A model generated the notes under the pieces. It had not been told where the DNA came from. It saw only the letters and a list, made by a program, of their open reading frames with translations, and did no database searches. From NCBI GenBank assembly GCA_964235945.1, contig CAXSDV010000012.1, positions 1-62,959 on the forward strand: a stretch of DNA of 62,959 nt. Reading direction: 5' to 3'. This DNA comes from JASLDZ01 sp964235945 (GTDB taxonomy: Bacteria; Pseudomonadota; Alphaproteobacteria; Caulobacterales; Caulobacteraceae). The position numbers and the translations under genes were made by a program. This document shows positions 61,587 through 62,959 of this stretch, in pieces (positions within the stretch are counted from its first letter, which is position 1; each line of letters begins with the position of its first letter).

Positions 61587-61686
61587 NNNNNNNNNNNNNN
61601 NNNNNNNNNNNNNNNNNNNNNNNNNNNNNNNNNNNNNNNNNNNNNNNNNNNNNNNNNNNNNNNNNNNNNNNNNNNNNNNNNNNNNN
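61587..61686. other. Assembly gap (100 N) inside the bkd operon
   Basis: Exactly 100 N separate the E2 and E3 genes. The missing protein ends (about 10 residues of E2, a start spacer, and about 70 residues of E3) would need more than 250 bases, so the true gap is larger than 100 and the N run is a placeholder. Confidence 0.97.
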
Positions 61687-62898
61687 CGCCACGGGGTGAG
61701 CCTCGCCAGTCCGCCGCAGGTCGACATGGCCGCGGTGGTCGCCTGGAAGGAGACGGTGGTCGACAAGCTGAACACCGGCGTCACGGGCCTCCTCAAGCGC
61801 GCCAAGGTGCGCGTGGTGCACGGCTTCGGCCGCTTCTCCGACGCCAAGACGCTGCACGTCGAGACGGACGCGGGCGAGGTGACGGTGCGGGCGCAGAACG
61901 TGATCCTGGCCGCGGGCTCCAAGTCCGTCGAGCTGCCGCACCTGCCGTTCGGCGGTCCGGACGGCGCGGGCGTGGTGATCGGCTCCACCGAGGCGCTGGC
62001 CCTGCCCGAGCTGCCGCGCCGCCTGGTGGTGGTCGGCGGCGGCTATATCGGGCTGGAGCTCGGCATCGCCTTCAGGAAGCTCGGCTCGGAGGTGACGGTG
62101 GTGGAGGCGCAACCGCGCATCCTGCCCCTCTACGACGAACAGCTCACCAGCCCCGTGCGCCGCTGGCTGGAGAAGCACGGCGTGGCGCTCAGGCTCGGGG
62201 CCAAGGCGCAGGCGCTGGAGGCGGACGGGGAGGGCCATGCGCTCGTGATCGAGACCGCCGGCGGGGAGCGCGAGCGCATCGCCTGCGACCGCGTGCTCGT
62301 CACCGTCGGCCGCCGCCCGTTCACCGAGGGCTGGGGGCTGGAGGCCACCGGCGTCGCCATGGACGGCCGCTTCGTGCGCGTGGACGACGGGTGCCGCACC
62401 AGCGTGCAGGGCGTGTTCGCCATCGGCGACCTGGTGGGCGAGCCCATGCTGGCGCACAAGGCCAGCGCCCAGGGCGAGATGGTGGCCGAGATCGCCGCCG
62501 GCCGCACGCGCCGCTTCGACCCGGTGAGCGTGTCGGCGGTGTGTTTCACCGAACCCGAGGTGGTGTCCGCGGGCCTCCTGCCCACCGACCCGGGCGGGAG
62601 CGGGCCGGAGGTGGAGGTCGGCGTGTTCCCCTACCAGGCCAACGGCCGCGCCCTCTCCATGGAGGCGGGCGACGACGGCGGCTTCGTGCGCGTGCTCTCG
62701 CGGCGCGACGACGGCCGCATACTGGGGGTGCAGGCGGTGGGGGCCCACGTCAGCGAGCTCGTGGCCGAGTTCACCCTGGCGCTGGAGATGGGCGCGACGC
62801 TGGAGGACGTGGCGGGCACCATCCACGTCCACCCGACCCTGTCCGAGGGCTTCCACGAAGCGGTGCAACGCACCCTGGGCCACGCCATCCACATCTAG
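61687..62898 (+). CDS. lpdA: Dihydrolipoyl dehydrogenase (E3), 5' end lost in gap
   Basis: 403 codons remain, the reading frame continuing from the gap edge (RHGVSLASPPQVDMAAVVAW). The NAD-binding fold RLVVVGGGYIGLELGIAFRK, the FAD segment SVQGVFAIGDLVGEPMLAHK and the C-terminal active-site HPTLSEGF are intact. The N-terminal FAD loop (GxGxxG) and the redox disulfide (CxxxxC) lie in the missing part and cannot be judged. The segment ASPPQVDMAAVVAWKE matches the E3 of branched-chain complexes. It reoxidises the E2 lipoyl groups with NAD. An ATG-like start downstream of the gap should not be taken as the real start. Confidence 0.93.
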   Translation, partial: RHGVSLASPPQVDMAAVVAWKETVVDKLNTGVTGLLKRAKVRVVHGFGRFSDAKTLHVETDAGEVTVRAQNVILAAGSKSVELPHLPFGGPDGAGVVIGSTEALALPELPRRLVVVGGGYIGLELGIAFRKLGSEVTVVEAQPRILPLYDEQLTSPVRRWLEKHGVALRLGAKAQALEADGEGHALVIETAGGERERIACDRVLVTVGRRPFTEGWGLEATGVAMDGRFVRVDDGCRTSVQGVFAIGDLVGEPMLAHKASAQGEMVAEIAAGRTRRFDPVSVSAVCFTEPEVVSAGLLPTDPGGSGPEVEVGVFPYQANGRALSMEAGDDGGFVRVLSRRDDGRILGVQAVGAHVSELVAEFTLALEMGATLEDVAGTIHVHPTLSEGFHEAVQRTLGHAIHI

Positions 62899-62959
62899 GG
62901 CGTGAGCGCGGGCGAGGCGTGAGGCCGGCGGCCCGCGCCTTCGTTCAGCTCAAGTCGAC

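Overview
The window is a very GC-rich (I would guess a little above 70% by eye) bacterial chromosome segment with tightly packed genes, many ATGA/GTGA/TTGA start-stop overlaps and frequent GTG/TTG starts. Gene content points to Alphaproteobacteria, most likely Caulobacterales (Caulobacter/Phenylobacterium-like): a holdfast-type polysaccharide export set (hfsD, hfsA, hfsB) with a CtrA-like box between the divergent genes, the alphaproteobacterial sulfate block SUMT-DUF2849-cysI-DUF934-cysH, NodT-type outer-membrane channels and S9/M16 peptidases. I see no insertion sequence, prophage or CRISPR array. It looks like ordinary core genome with modest accessory content.

Layout. 1-570: a truncated tRNA-Lys(CTT) with a clear promoter, and an orphan Hpt phosphotransfer protein. 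567-6688: a LysR regulator divergent from the assimilatory sulfate block (uroporphyrinogen methyltransferase for siroheme, sulfite reductase, APS reductase, two accessory DUF proteins), followed by a ferredoxin-NADP reductase that may supply its electrons. 6779-10741: flavin monooxygenase, secreted S1/P1-type nuclease, NUDIX hydrolase and a WecG/TagA glycosyltransferase (HfsJ-like). 10745-16963: a secreted cytochrome c-PQQ dehydrogenase fusion with a hidden small ORF in front of it, ruvX, and gatC-gatA and gatB split by a small putative lipoprotein gene.

16974-25195: two RcnB-like envelope proteins, a Sel1 protein, hfsD and the divergent hfsA-hfsB, an HNH nuclease, a sugar-1-phosphate nucleotidylyltransferase and a phosphomannomutase/phosphoglucomutase. 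Together these suggest a surface polysaccharide neighbourhood. 25252-28087: lipoprotein, SDR dehydrogenase, kynureninase and a stand-alone Lrp-type ligand-binding domain.

28255-43257 is dominated by export: an EmrA/EmrB/NodT tripartite system, an ABC transporter operon led by an S9 peptidase, and an RND system (adaptor, pump, NodT channel). Both NodT channels carry Gly-rich insertions at equivalent places. 43417-45464: a FemAB/GNAT-like acyltransferase overlapping a JmjC/cupin-type oxygenase gene. Then come homogentisate dioxygenase, a large M16 peptidase, and a minus-strand operon fdhD-mobA-recQ-2OG oxygenase, divergent from S-formylglutathione hydrolase. 55054-62898: a YaiI-family protein, a DEAD-box RNA helicase with a long disordered tail, and a branched-chain 2-oxoacid dehydrogenase operon (E1 alpha, E1 beta, E2, E3). 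That operon is broken by a 100-N assembly gap that removes the end of E2 and the start of E3.

No stretch longer than 300 bases lacks a gene. The longest non-coding intervals are 55528-55786, 18581-18832 and 57389-57598, and positions 62899-62959 hold nothing recognisable. I found no single large unknown system. The most unusual items are two small ORFs visible from codon bias, the acyltransferase/JmjC pair, the non-canonical start of the nucleotidylyltransferase, and the lysine-less P-loop of HfsB.
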